Shown here in pieces: positions 8,400 through 16,544 of a stretch of DNA of 64,000 nucleotides (within the stretch, counting starts at the first letter, position 1; the number at the start of each line of letters is the position of its first letter). Both the position numbers and the translations under genes were made by a program. Source of the stretch: Rubrivivax rivuli (GTDB lineage Bacteria > Pseudomonadota > Gammaproteobacteria > Burkholderiales > Burkholderiaceae_C); assembly GCF_004016505.1 (NCBI RefSeq), contig NZ_SACR01000006.1, positions 62,001-126,000 of the forward strand, written 5' to 3'. The notes below the pieces were generated by a model. That model had not been told where the DNA came from. It saw only the letters and a list, made by a program, of their open reading frames with translations, and did not search any database.

Positions 8400-9389
8400 T
8401 CAGGCCGCTGACAGCCCCTTCCTGAACGCCGCCGGCGGGCGGCCTAGCAGCCGCTGGAAAGATCGGCGCATGCGCTCGGTGCTGCCAAAGCCGCAGCCGG
8501 TGGCCACGCGCTGCACCGAGGGCTCGCCACCTTCCAGCGCAGCGCGCGCGGCGTCCACGCGCAGGCGTTCGATGGCGTGGGCCGGCGTGGTGCCGGTCTC
8601 GGCGCGGAAGCAGCGCGCGAAGTGGCGCGGGCTCATGCAGGCCATCGCGGCCAAGGCCTCGACGCTGAGATCTTCATGCAGCCGGTGGCGCACCTGCTCC
8701 AGCAGCGTGCCGAAGCGGCCCTCGGGCCGCTGCAGCTCGAGCAGCGGCGAGAACTGCGATTGCCCGCCCGGCCGCCGCCGCTCCACCACCAGCTGCCGCG
8801 CGGCCTCACGCGCGAGGTCTTCGCCGTGGTCGTGCGCCAGCAGCGCCAGGCAGAGGTCGATGCCGGCGGTCATGCCGGCGCTGGTCCAGATCTCGGGCAG
8901 GGCGGGCGCCGTGGCACCGCGGCGGCGGCGGGCGGGCTCGCGCACGTAGACGCGGTCGGGCTGCAGCTGCACCGCCGGAAAGTCGCAGGCGAACTGCCGG
9001 CTGCGCGACCAGTGCGTGGTGGCACCGCGCTCGTCCAGCAAGCCGGCGGCCGCCAGCACCAGGCTGCCGCTGCAGATGCTGGCGATGCGCGCGCCCGAAC
9101 GGCCGGCGCGCTGCAGCCAGGCGAGCAGCCGCGCATCGGCGCAGGCGGCATCGACACCGTCACCGCCGATCACCATCACCAGGTCGCCTTCGCCCAGCTG
9201 CCGCGGCAAGCCCTGCACCGGCCAGGCCACACCGGCCGAACTGCGCGCCTGCGGCGGCGCACTGGCCACCAGGCGCCAGCGGTAGCTGCCCGGGCGCTGC
9301 AGCACGGCCACCTCGAACACGGCCATGGGCCCGGCCAGATCGAGCTGCTGGAAACCGGGGAAGAGCACGAAGGTGATGCGACAGGCCAT
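8400..9389 (-). CDS. GlxA family AraC-type transcriptional regulator
   Basis: A 329-residue regulator made of a DJ-1/PfpI-like domain (residues about 4-170, with the nucleophile-elbow cysteine in IASICSGSLVLAAAGLL) and a C-terminal AraC pair of helix-turn-helix motifs (LSVEALAAMACMSPRHFARC, and VQRVATGCGFGSTERMRRSF). This is the GlxA/FtrA architecture that commonly controls amino acid or quaternary amine catabolism. An Arg-rich insert (REPARRRRGATAPALP) interrupts the DJ-1 domain around residue 155. It is divergent from the ArgD-like aminotransferase gene with 132 bp between starts, so that gene is a plausible target. Confidence 0.9.
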   Translation of the reverse strand: MACRITFVLFPGFQQLDLAGPMAVFEVAVLQRPGSYRWRLVASAPPQARSSAGVAWPVQGLPRQLGEGDLVMVIGGDGVDAACADARLLAWLQRAGRSGARIASICSGSLVLAAAGLLDERGATTHWSRSRQFACDFPAVQLQPDRVYVREPARRRRGATAPALPEIWTSAGMTAGIDLCLALLAHDHGEDLAREAARQLVVERRRPGGQSQFSPLLELQRPEGRFGTLLEQVRHRLHEDLSVEALAAMACMSPRHFARCFRAETGTTPAHAIERLRVDAARAALEGGEPSVQRVATGCGFGSTERMRRSFQRLLGRPPAAFRKGLSAA

Positions 9390-9521
9390 GGGCGGGATGA
9401 TGCCGCGCTGCGGAAGCTACTGCCATGGCGGAAAAGGTGGGAACAGCGTCATGGTCGCCACGGTGGTGTTTCGGCACAGTGCGCTGTGCAGCAGATGGAT
9501 TTCGACTGGAGCAGGCAAGCC

Positions 9522-10715
9522 ATGAACCTCACCGCGCAAGACCCGGGGCAGGCCCTGATCACCATCACGCAGCGGCCCGCGGCCGTGTTCGTGGAAGGGC
9601 AGGGCTCGTGGCTCGTGGACGAGCGCGGGCGCCGCTACCTCGATCTGGTGCAGGGCTGGGCCGTCAACAGCCTGGGCCACAGCCCGGCGGTGGTGGCCCA
9701 GGCGCTGGCTGCGCAGGCGCAGCGCCTGGTGAACCCCGGCCCGGCCTTCCACAACCGGCCGATGCTGGCGCTGGCCGAGCGGCTGGCGGGCCTGGGCTGC
9801 TTCAGCCGCGTGTTCCTCGCCAGCTCGGGTGCCGAGGCCAACGAAGGCGCCGTGAAGCTGGCGCGGCGCTGGGGCCAGAAGATGCGCGGCGGCGCGCACG
9901 AGATCATCGGCTTCGAAGGCGGCTTCCACGGCCGCACGCTGGCGATGATGGCGGCTTCGGGCAAGCCCGGCTGGGACACGCGCTACCCGCCCATGCCCAC
10001 GGGTTTTGCCAAGGCGCGCTTCAACGACCTGCGCTCGGTGGAAGCCGCCATCACGCCGGCCACGGTGGCCGTGATGATCGAACTCGTGCAGGGCGAAGCC
10101 GGCGTGAACATCGCCGACCCCGGCTTCGTGCGCGAGCTGCGTGCGCTCACGCAGGCGCGCGGGCTGCTGCTCATCGTGGACGAGGTGCAGACCGGCATCG
10201 GCCGCTGCGGCGTGGCCTTCGCGCACGGGCTCTACGGCATCGAGCCCGACGTGATGACGCTGGCCAAAGGCCTGGGCGGCGGCGTGCCGCTGGCGGCCCT
10301 GCTGTGCCAGGAGCGCCTGAACTGCTTCGAGCCCGGCGACCAGGGCGGCACCTACTGCGGCAACCCGCTGATGGCCGCGGTGGGGCTGGCGGTGGTGAAC
10401 GAGGTCTGCCGCGAAGACTTCCTGGCGCAGGTGCGCGCCCGCGCTCGGCAACTGAGTGTGGGCCTGCAAGCCTTGGTGCAGGCGCACGGCCTCGTGGCCG
10501 AACGCGGCGCCGGCCTGCTGCGGGCGCTGGTGCTGCCCACGGCCCGCGCCGACGCGGTGGTGGGCGCTGCGCGCGACTTGCAACCGCACGGCTTGCTGCT
10601 GAACGCACCGCGCCCCAACCTGCTGCGGCTGATGCCGGCACTGAACATCAGTGAAGACGAAGTGGCGCTGGCCCTGCATCTGCTGGACCATGCGCTGCGC
10701 GAGGCGACAGAATGA
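9522..10715 (+). CDS. argD: acetylornithine/succinylornithine-type aminotransferase (class III, PLP)
   Basis: A 397-residue class III PLP aminotransferase. Visible features are the N-terminal ITQRPAAVFVEGQGSWL and LDLVQGWAVNSLGHSP, the PLP phosphate site ASSGAEANEGAVKLAR, FHGRTLAMMAASG, the cofactor-ring Asp in LLIVDEVQTGIGRCG, and the Schiff-base Lys in MTLAKGLGGGVPLAAL. The pattern fits ArgD of Burkholderiales, which transfers the amino group of N-acetylornithine to 2-oxoglutarate in arginine synthesis; another omega-amino acid substrate cannot be excluded. ATG 9522 is taken as start; an in-frame ATG at 9495 adds nine residues. The gene precedes a glutathione S-transferase gene by 40 bp. 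Confidence 0.85.
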   Translation: MNLTAQDPGQALITITQRPAAVFVEGQGSWLVDERGRRYLDLVQGWAVNSLGHSPAVVAQALAAQAQRLVNPGPAFHNRPMLALAERLAGLGCFSRVFLASSGAEANEGAVKLARRWGQKMRGGAHEIIGFEGGFHGRTLAMMAASGKPGWDTRYPPMPTGFAKARFNDLRSVEAAITPATVAVMIELVQGEAGVNIADPGFVRELRALTQARGLLLIVDEVQTGIGRCGVAFAHGLYGIEPDVMTLAKGLGGGVPLAALLCQERLNCFEPGDQGGTYCGNPLMAAVGLAVVNEVCREDFLAQVRARARQLSVGLQALVQAHGLVAERGAGLLRALVLPTARADAVVGAARDLQPHGLLLNAPRPNLLRLMPALNISEDEVALALHLLDHALREATE

Positions 10716-10755
10716 AGCTCCACCAAACCATCGCCCTTCGACGAAGGCTGCCGCC

Positions 10756-11433
10756 ATGCTGAAGTTCTATTTCTCGCTCGCCCCCAACCCCATGAAGGTG
10801 GCGCTGTTCCTGGAAGAAGCCGGCCTGCCTTACGAGGCCATTCCGGTGGACACGCGCAAAGGCGAGCAGCACCTGCCGGCCTTCACCGCGCTGAACCCGA
10901 ACGCCAAGGTGCCCGTCATCGTGGACGGTGACACCACGGTCTTCGACAGCTCGGCCATCCTGCTGTACCTGGCCGAGAAGACCGGCCAGTTCCTGCCCGC
11001 CGCGCAAGACCGGGGCGCGCTGCTCTCGTGGATGATGTTCGTGGCCTCGGGCATCGGCCCCTTCACGGGCCAGTGCGTGCACTTCAAGCATTACGCGCCC
11101 GAGAAGCTGCCCTACGCGCTGCAGCGTTACGAGTTCGAGGCCTGGCGGCACTGGAAGATTCTCGAAGCCCACCTCGCCCGCCGAACCTGGATGCTGGGCG
11201 ACAGCTACAGCGTGCTGGACATGGCCGTGTGGGGCTGGGCCCGCGCGGTGCCCTTCGCGCTGGGGCCCGAGGCCTGGGCGCAACTGCCGAACGTCAAGCG
11301 CCTGCTCGACGCCGTGACAGAGCGCCCCGCAGCGCAGCGCGCGGCCGCCTTGAAGGACAAGCACAGCTTCAAGACCGAGATGGACGACGAGGCGCGCCGC
11401 GCGATGTTTCCGCACCTCGTGGCCGGGCAGTGA
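10756..11433 (+). CDS. glutathione S-transferase family protein
   Basis: A 225-residue GST. The N-terminal thioredoxin-like domain begins LKFYFSLAPNPMKVALFLEE and contains the glutathione-binding cis-Pro loop NPNAKVPVIVDGD and the DSSAILLYLAEKTG motif; the all-helical C-terminal domain follows, with the N-capping box-like YSVLDMAVWGWAR. It resembles the YfcG/YghU-type (Nu class) enzymes that reduce disulfides, although substrate cannot be told. Probably co-transcribed with the upstream aminotransferase; an intrinsic terminator follows directly. Confidence 0.9.
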   Translation: MLKFYFSLAPNPMKVALFLEEAGLPYEAIPVDTRKGEQHLPAFTALNPNAKVPVIVDGDTTVFDSSAILLYLAEKTGQFLPAAQDRGALLSWMMFVASGIGPFTGQCVHFKHYAPEKLPYALQRYEFEAWRHWKILEAHLARRTWMLGDSYSVLDMAVWGWARAVPFALGPEAWAQLPNVKRLLDAVTERPAAQRAAALKDKHSFKTEMDDEARRAMFPHLVAGQ

Positions 11434-11436
11434 GCC

Positions 11437-11458
11437 AGCACCCGCCAGGGTGCTTCTA
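11437..11458 (+). terminator. intrinsic terminator after the GST gene
   Basis: A 7-bp perfect stem AGCACCC / GGGTGCT with a GCCA loop, followed by TTCT, four bases beyond the GST stop. It sits between convergent genes and may act in both directions. Confidence 0.65.
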
Positions 11459-11465
11459 GCGCGGC

Positions 11466-12221
11466 TCAGCCCGCCTGCACCACCACACGGTTCTTGCCGC
11501 CCGCCTTGGCCAGGTACATGGCCTTGTCGGCGCGGGCGATCAGGGTGTCGAAGCTGTCGGCAGCCGCCGCCTCGCTCAGGCCGATGGACACGGTGCAACG
11601 CAGCCGCCGGCCGCCGGGCAGCCGCGCGTCCATCTGCTCCACGGCCTTGCGCACGCGCTCGGCCAGCACGGCGGCATCGGCCAGCGTGGTGTCCGGCAGC
11701 ATCAGCGCGAACTCCTCCCCGCCCCAGCGTGCCACCAGGTCGGTGCGGCGCAGTTCGCGGGGCAGCGTGACACCCATCGCCTGCAGCACGGCATCGCCGC
11801 CGCTGTGGCCGTGTTCGTCGTTGATGCGCTTGAAGTCGTCGATGTCGAGCAGCATCGCCACCAGCTGGCGCCCGGCGCGCTGCGACAGCGCCAGCTCACG
11901 CTGGCCGATCTCGGTGAAACGGCGCCGGTTCATCAGCGCCGTGAGCTCGTCGTTCCAGGCCAGGGCCTGCGCCTGCTGGCGCGCGAGTTCCACCTCGCGC
12001 AGCAGGTGCACGATCCAGCCCCCGATGGGCGCCGACACCAGCACCGGGGCGGTGATCGCCACGGTGAGGCTGCGCCTGAAGCTGGGGCCATAGGGCAGGC
12101 CCATCAGTTCGGTCAGCAGGAAGAGCGCCCCGACCGACGACGCCACGCTCAGCGCCACGATCAGCGGAATGGACACCCACAAGGGCTGCCTGACGAAGAA
12201 TCCTTGCAGGCCGGGTCGCAT
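11466..12221 (-). CDS. membrane-anchored diguanylate cyclase (GGDEF)
   Basis: A 251-residue protein with two N-terminal membrane helices (about residues 14-38 and 52-74) joined by a short loop, a brief coiled linker (LLREVELARQQAQAL), and a GGDEF domain. The active-site motif is intact as RWGGEEFALMLP, the substrate/metal Asp lies in LLDIDDFKRIND, and an RRTD sequence five residues before GGEEF is a canonical product-inhibition I-site. It should synthesise cyclic di-GMP from GTP, with little room for a sensory domain other than the membrane hairpin. It stands alone, convergent with the GST gene. Confidence 0.92.
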   Translation of the reverse strand: MRPGLQGFFVRQPLWVSIPLIVALSVASSVGALFLLTELMGLPYGPSFRRSLTVAITAPVLVSAPIGGWIVHLLREVELARQQAQALAWNDELTALMNRRRFTEIGQRELALSQRAGRQLVAMLLDIDDFKRINDEHGHSGGDAVLQAMGVTLPRELRRTDLVARWGGEEFALMLPDTTLADAAVLAERVRKAVEQMDARLPGGRRLRCTVSIGLSEAAAADSFDTLIARADKAMYLAKAGGKNRVVVQAG

Positions 12222-12305
12222 GTTGGGAATTTCGGCAGCGGCGCGCGGCGCTTGAGGAAGTCTGCGGCCCGGGCCCTGGCCCGGCGCGCACCCTGCTGGC
12301 CTGGC

Positions 12306-12692
12306 TCACTGCCCTGCCGGCGGCTCCCAAAGCTCGATCTTGTTGCCTTCGGGGTCGAACACCCAGCCGAACTTGCCGAACTCCGAAGCTTCGACCTTGT
12401 CGTCGACCTGGCAGCCTTCCAGCCGCAACTGGGCCAGCAGCGCGTGCAGGTCGTCGACGCGGTAGTTGATCATGAAGCTGGCCGTGCTGGGCGCGAAGTA
12501 GGCGGTGTCGGCCTTGAAGGGGCTCCACACCGTGGTGCCGGTGCCCGTGGGGTTGTCGGGCGAGGCCCAGCGGAAGGCGGCGCCGCCCCAGTCCTCCACG
12601 GCGATGCCCAGGTGCTGCCGGTACCAGGCGCCCAGGGCCTGCGGGTCCTGCGCCTTGAAGAAGATGCCGCCGATGCCGGTGACGCGTTTCAT
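12306..12692 (-). CDS. VOC (glyoxalase/bleomycin resistance) superfamily protein
   Basis: A 128-residue single VOC domain of paired beta-alpha-beta-beta-beta modules (KRVTGIGGIFFKAQDPQAL at the start; FGWVFDPEGNKIELWEPP at the end, including the usual C-terminal metal-ligand Glu). Function in the superfamily ranges from lyase to dioxygenase to resistance binding protein, so no substrate is assigned. The ATG at 12692 is preferred (AGGAG nine bases upstream) over the TTG two codons earlier. It overlaps the stop of the Old Yellow Enzyme gene by ATGA, so the two are translationally coupled. Confidence 0.87.
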   Translation of the reverse strand: MKRVTGIGGIFFKAQDPQALGAWYRQHLGIAVEDWGGAAFRWASPDNPTGTGTTVWSPFKADTAYFAPSTASFMINYRVDDLHALLAQLRLEGCQVDDKVEASEFGKFGWVFDPEGNKIELWEPPAGQ

Positions 12693-13804
12693 GCGCAAGG
12701 CTCCTGTTCGCTGCCGGCGGCCGCGGCCGCATTCAGCCGCGGGTAATCGGTGTAGCCCGCGGCGCCCAGGCCATAGTAAGTCCTGGGGTCGGGCTCGTTC
12801 AAGGCGGCGCCGGCGCGCAGGCGTTCCACGAGGTCGGGGTTGGCGATGTAGGCGCGGCCGAAGGCGACGGCATCGGCGCTGCCTTCATCCAGCGCCGCCT
12901 GCGCCGTGGCGGCAGTGAAGCCGCCATTGCGCAGGAGCACGCCGGGAAAGTGCTGGCGTGCCACCGCCGCGATGCGGCGCTCGCTCGCCAGCGCCGGGTC
13001 CATGTGGCGCAGTTCCAGGCAGGCGATGCGCCGCCGGCCCAGTTGCTGCGCCAGGTGCGCCACCAGCGCCTCGGGGTCGCTGTCCTGCAGATCGTTGCTG
13101 CCGGCCAGCGGCGACAGACGCACGCCCACGCGGTCGGCCCCCGCCTCGGCAATGGCGGCATCGGCGCATTCCAGCAAGAGGCAGGCGCGGTTCTCGAGGC
13201 TGCCGCCGTAACGCTCGAAGCCCGGGCCGCGGCGGTCGTTCACGCCGTCTCGCAGGAACTGGTCGAGCAGGTAGCCGTGAGCCCCGTGCAGCTGCACGCC
13301 GTCGAAGCCGGCCTGCAGTGCGCGGCGCGTGGCCTGGCGGAAGAGTTCGACGATGCCCGGCAGTTCGTCGTCACGCAGGCGGCGTGGGGTTTCGTAGGGC
13401 TGCTTGCCACTGGGCGTGTTGATGAGGCCCTGGATGGCACGCTCGCCGCTGCTGATGGGTTGCACGCCGCCGTTCAGGCTGCTGTGCGCCGAGCGGCCCG
13501 GGTGCCAGATCTGCAGCTGGATGCGCCCGCCGGCGGCATGCACCGCGTCCGTCACCCTGCGCCAGCCCTGCACGCAGGCTTCATCGAAGATGCCGGGCTC
13601 GCCGGTGAAGGCGCAGCCATCGGCCGCCACCATGGTGGCCTCGGCGATCAGCAGGCCGGCGCTGGCGCGCTGCGCATAGTGCTCGGCCATCAAGGCGTTG
13701 GCGATGTGGCTGCGGCCCGCGCGGGTGCGCGTCAGCGGGGCCATGACGATGCGGTTGGGCAGCGTCAGCGCGCCCATCGGCAAGGGGTCGAAAAGTGTCG
13801 GCAT
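12689..13804 (-). CDS. Old Yellow Enzyme family NADH:flavin oxidoreductase (alkene reductase)
   Basis: A 371-residue FMN-dependent TIM barrel of the OYE family (NemA/OPR type). Visible are TLFDPLPMGALTLPNRIVMA, the Thr in APLTRTRA, the LQIWHPGRSAH strand, the substrate-binding pair HGAHGYLLDQFL, and NDRRGPGFERYGGSLENR; the C-terminal DAVAFGRAYIANPDL carries the FMN phosphate-binding Arg. Such enzymes reduce activated C=C bonds and nitro compounds with NAD(P)H. Start at 13804 gives the normal N terminus; upstream frame is not protein-like. First gene of a coupled pair with the VOC protein. Confidence 0.93.
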   Translation of the reverse strand: MPTLFDPLPMGALTLPNRIVMAPLTRTRAGRSHIANALMAEHYAQRASAGLLIAEATMVAADGCAFTGEPGIFDEACVQGWRRVTDAVHAAGGRIQLQIWHPGRSAHSSLNGGVQPISSGERAIQGLINTPSGKQPYETPRRLRDDELPGIVELFRQATRRALQAGFDGVQLHGAHGYLLDQFLRDGVNDRRGPGFERYGGSLENRACLLLECADAAIAEAGADRVGVRLSPLAGSNDLQDSDPEALVAHLAQQLGRRRIACLELRHMDPALASERRIAAVARQHFPGVLLRNGGFTAATAQAALDEGSADAVAFGRAYIANPDLVERLRAGAALNEPDPRTYYGLGAAGYTDYPRLNAAAAAGSEQEPCA

Positions 13805-13887
13805 GCAGGAAGCGGGTGTCGGGAATCTGGAATCGGGAATCGGGGTGGGTCCGGGGCAAGGGCTGCAGGCCGCACGCCCACGCCCCT

Positions 13888-15321
13888 TCAGGCCGGGGCC
13901 TGCAGTCCGGCCAGCAGCCGCTGTGCGTTGGCCATGGCCGGGGCCAGGGTCTGGCGCAGTTCGCCCAGCACCGCCATTTTCTCGGCATCGTCGCGGCTCA
14001 CCTCGGCCGCCAGCTGGCCGAAGCCATCCAGCCGCGTGCCGCGCATCCAGTCGCGCAGCGCCTTGTCCTGGTTCCAGGCGTGCTGGTTCATCTGGCTCAC
14101 CAGCGTGGCGGCGATGTAGCCCTCCACCCCGCTCGGGAAAGGCGCCGGCCGGCACAGCGCGTTGCGCGTGGCGTCATCCGGGTAGTTCGCCTCGACGTAG
14201 GCGCACACCGCGGCACTGAAGGTGACCAGCGGCACCCGCACCAGCTGCGGCACGATGCGGCCGGGCTGGAAGATGGGTTCGTTGCGGCGCGCACGCACCG
14301 CCGAGGCGGTGCAGTTCACGTACACCAGGCCCGGCGGCATGGCCACGCGGCCCTGCGCCATCACCAGCGCGTCGGGCTCGATGGCCTGCACGCGGCCGCG
14401 GCGGATGACCTGCGTGATCTGCCGCAGCAGCCGCACCTCGGCCTCGGCCAGCGTGGCGTAATGGAACATGCGCGGCGTCTGCGTGGGGTCGATGCGCAGC
14501 ATCTGCCCGGTGGATTCCAGCCGCAGGAAGAGGTCTTGCACGTCGCGCGCCGCCGCAAAGGCGCGCATCTGATCCAGCATCCCGCCCATCGAGGCCATGA
14601 AGAACTCGGCCCCGGGCTGCGTGGTCAGGCGGTTGACGAGCCACGAGTCGCGCGGCACCACCCAGTGGATGCGCTCGGGCGGCACGCCCTGCGACAGCAG
14701 CCAAACGCCCGTGTCCATCGCCGTCTTGCCGGCGCCCACGATGCAGTAGCCGGCGGGGGGCTCGGCGGCCTGGGCGGGGTGGCCGATCTGCGCCAGCTGC
14801 GTGGGTGAGAGCAGGCGCACCCCCGCGGCCACGTGGTAGGCCGGCGGCGTAGTGGCGGGCACCTCGGGCATGAAGTGCGCGGCGTCCACCACTCGGCGGC
14901 GCACGGTGATCTCGGTGACGGCGCCACTCAGCAACGACACCGCCTGCGCGCGCTCGCCCGGCTGGCCCCGGCATTCGTGCAGCGGCAGGAAGTGCACACG
15001 CCCGCTGGGCAGCAGCCGGCGCTGCATCACCTGCTGGAAGTAGCTGCAGACCTCGGCGCCGGTGGCCTGCTCGTAGAGGCCGGCGTTGGGGCCCAGCGTG
15101 TCCTTGCGGCCGCTGCCCAGCGGCAGCGAGTTGACGCCGTAGAAGGCCGAAGGCTGGTGCAGCGTGACGAAGGGGTAGGCGTCGTTCCAGTGCCCGCCGG
15201 GCAGGGCGCGGCGGTCAACGAAGGTGATGTGCGCGTCGCTGTGCGCCAGCAGGGTGTCGGCAAAGGCCAGGCCGGTGGCACCGGCGCCAATGACGAGGTA
15301 GTCGGTCTGCAAGGCGGGCAT
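13888..15321 (-). CDS. FAD/NAD(P)-binding flavoprotein, flavin monooxygenase-like
   Basis: A 477-residue two-dinucleotide-binding-domain flavoprotein. The FAD motif is at residues 7-25 (YLVIGAGATGLAFADTLL) and a second Rossmann motif near 200 (YCIVGAGKTAMDTGVWLL), with DRRALPGGHWNDAYPF after the first, an arrangement of flavin monooxygenases and related NAD(P)-binding oxidoreductases. The FMO fingerprint FxGxxxHxxx(Y/F) was not found, so it is not assigned as a Baeyer-Villiger enzyme. The C-terminal 100 residues are helical. ATG 15321 has GGAG five bases upstream; the long open extension upstream on this strand is a shadow of the next gene. Ends 84 bp before the OYE start, so likely the head of that operon. 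Confidence 0.8.
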   Translation of the reverse strand: MPALQTDYLVIGAGATGLAFADTLLAHSDAHITFVDRRALPGGHWNDAYPFVTLHQPSAFYGVNSLPLGSGRKDTLGPNAGLYEQATGAEVCSYFQQVMQRRLLPSGRVHFLPLHECRGQPGERAQAVSLLSGAVTEITVRRRVVDAAHFMPEVPATTPPAYHVAAGVRLLSPTQLAQIGHPAQAAEPPAGYCIVGAGKTAMDTGVWLLSQGVPPERIHWVVPRDSWLVNRLTTQPGAEFFMASMGGMLDQMRAFAAARDVQDLFLRLESTGQMLRIDPTQTPRMFHYATLAEAEVRLLRQITQVIRRGRVQAIEPDALVMAQGRVAMPPGLVYVNCTASAVRARRNEPIFQPGRIVPQLVRVPLVTFSAAVCAYVEANYPDDATRNALCRPAPFPSGVEGYIAATLVSQMNQHAWNQDKALRDWMRGTRLDGFGQLAAEVSRDDAEKMAVLGELRQTLAPAMANAQRLLAGLQAPA

Positions 15322-15510
15322 GCGGGCTCCAGGCGATCGGGATGGCTGCATGCTAGGCGCGAGCAGGCGGCAGGGGCCTAGGGATTTGCAGGCCTGCAGC
15401 CAGCGGCCGGGGGTGGACGGGGCCCGGGGCGGCGGCAAGAATGAATCCGTCTCCGGCAACGCGGCTGGCGCCGGGGCGCCCCAGATCCACCGGCCCGCAG
15501 GAGACCCCCG

Positions 15511-16491
15511 ATGCAGCCCCGACGCACCCTTCGCACCGTCTCTGGCCTGCTGGCCGTGGCCTTGAGCCTGCCCTCGGCCAGCGCCTGGGCCGGCCCCGCT
15601 GACGAACTGCGCGACCTCGTCGGCGCCAGGGGCGCCGGCGGCGAGGCCGAGCTGGAGCGCCGCGGCTACACCCACATCGACACCAGCAAGTCGAGCAACG
15701 CAGCCTTCAGCTACTGGTGGCACAACGGCAAGCGCAGCTGCATCCGCGTGACCACGCGCGAAGGCCGCTACCAGGCCCTGGCCGATGCCGACGCTTCGGA
15801 CTGCGGGCAGACCAGGAAGGAAGGCGGCATGAGCGACGGCGCCAAGGTGGCCGTGGGCGCTGCCGCGCTGCTGGGCATCGCCGCGCTGGCCCACAAATCG
15901 CACCACCGCGACGACCGCGACTACAACGAGCAGCAAACCGCCGATTTCGAGCGCGGCTACCGCGACGGGCTCTACAACAACAGCTACCACAGCCGCGGCA
16001 GCGGCAGCGAATACAGCGACGGCTACAACAAGGGCGTGGAAGAGCGCCGGCAGCAATCGAGCTACCGGCAGTTCAACGACGGCGCCGGCTGGACCCGCTG
16101 CGCCAGCGAAGACCAGTACTGCAAGGTCAATGGCACGGCGCGCGTGCGCTACGGTGCCGACAACCGCTACGAGTACCGCAACGTCACGGGCGGCATCCAG
16201 TGCTCGTACAAGATCTTCGGCGACCCGGCCTACGGCGTGCACAAGACCTGCGAGTACATGCCCACCGGCGGCGGCTACGGCAGCGTGAACCACGGCAGCG
16301 GCTGGGAGTACTGCGGCTCCGAAGGCGGCTACTGCAGCTTCAACGGCCCGGGTGAGGTGCGCTACGGCGTCAACGGCAAGTTCATCGTGCGCCGCGCGAA
16401 CAACGGCATGCCCTGCGACGTGAACACCTTCGGCGACGACCCGGCCTACGGCCAGAAGAAGAGTTGCTTCGTGCGGCGCAGCGGGCGCTAG
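15511..16491 (+). CDS. secreted protein with two Cys-rich tandem repeats, unknown function
   Basis: A 326-residue exported protein with signal peptide (residues 1-27, ending SAWA). The next 60 residues contain a compact beta-like segment (SYWWHNGKRSCIRVTTREGRY). A hydrophobic Gly/Ala stretch near 115-130 (VAVGAAALLGIAALA) could be a second membrane helix or glycine-zipper. A Tyr/Gly/Ser-rich region with repeated GY-x-x-G units follows. The C terminus holds two copies of a 58-residue module starting near 190 and 261: GWxxCxSExxYC, then VRYG, then a Cys and an FGD(D)PAYGxxKxC end, with four Cys each. The module resembles small carbohydrate-binding or cuticle-like repeats in secreted proteins, but no family name can be given. 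Confidence 0.78.
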   Translation: MQPRRTLRTVSGLLAVALSLPSASAWAGPADELRDLVGARGAGGEAELERRGYTHIDTSKSSNAAFSYWWHNGKRSCIRVTTREGRYQALADADASDCGQTRKEGGMSDGAKVAVGAAALLGIAALAHKSHHRDDRDYNEQQTADFERGYRDGLYNNSYHSRGSGSEYSDGYNKGVEERRQQSSYRQFNDGAGWTRCASEDQYCKVNGTARVRYGADNRYEYRNVTGGIQCSYKIFGDPAYGVHKTCEYMPTGGGYGSVNHGSGWEYCGSEGGYCSFNGPGEVRYGVNGKFIVRRANNGMPCDVNTFGDDPAYGQKKSCFVRRSGR

Positions 16492-16544
16492 CCGGCCCGC
16501 CGGCGCCAGCCAACGCGGGCCTGCGGGGCCGCTAAAGTCGCACG

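Noticed and set aside
8577-9521. Long upstream extension of the ArgD-like frame
   Set aside because: It is the complement of the GlxA-type gene and lacks protein-like sequence; ATG 9522 gives the normal aminotransferase start.
15322-16293. Minus-strand extension of the FAD protein frame by 324 codons
   Set aside because: It is antisense to the secreted Cys-repeat gene, Ala/Val-rich, and the proper Rossmann start with GGAG site lies at 15321.
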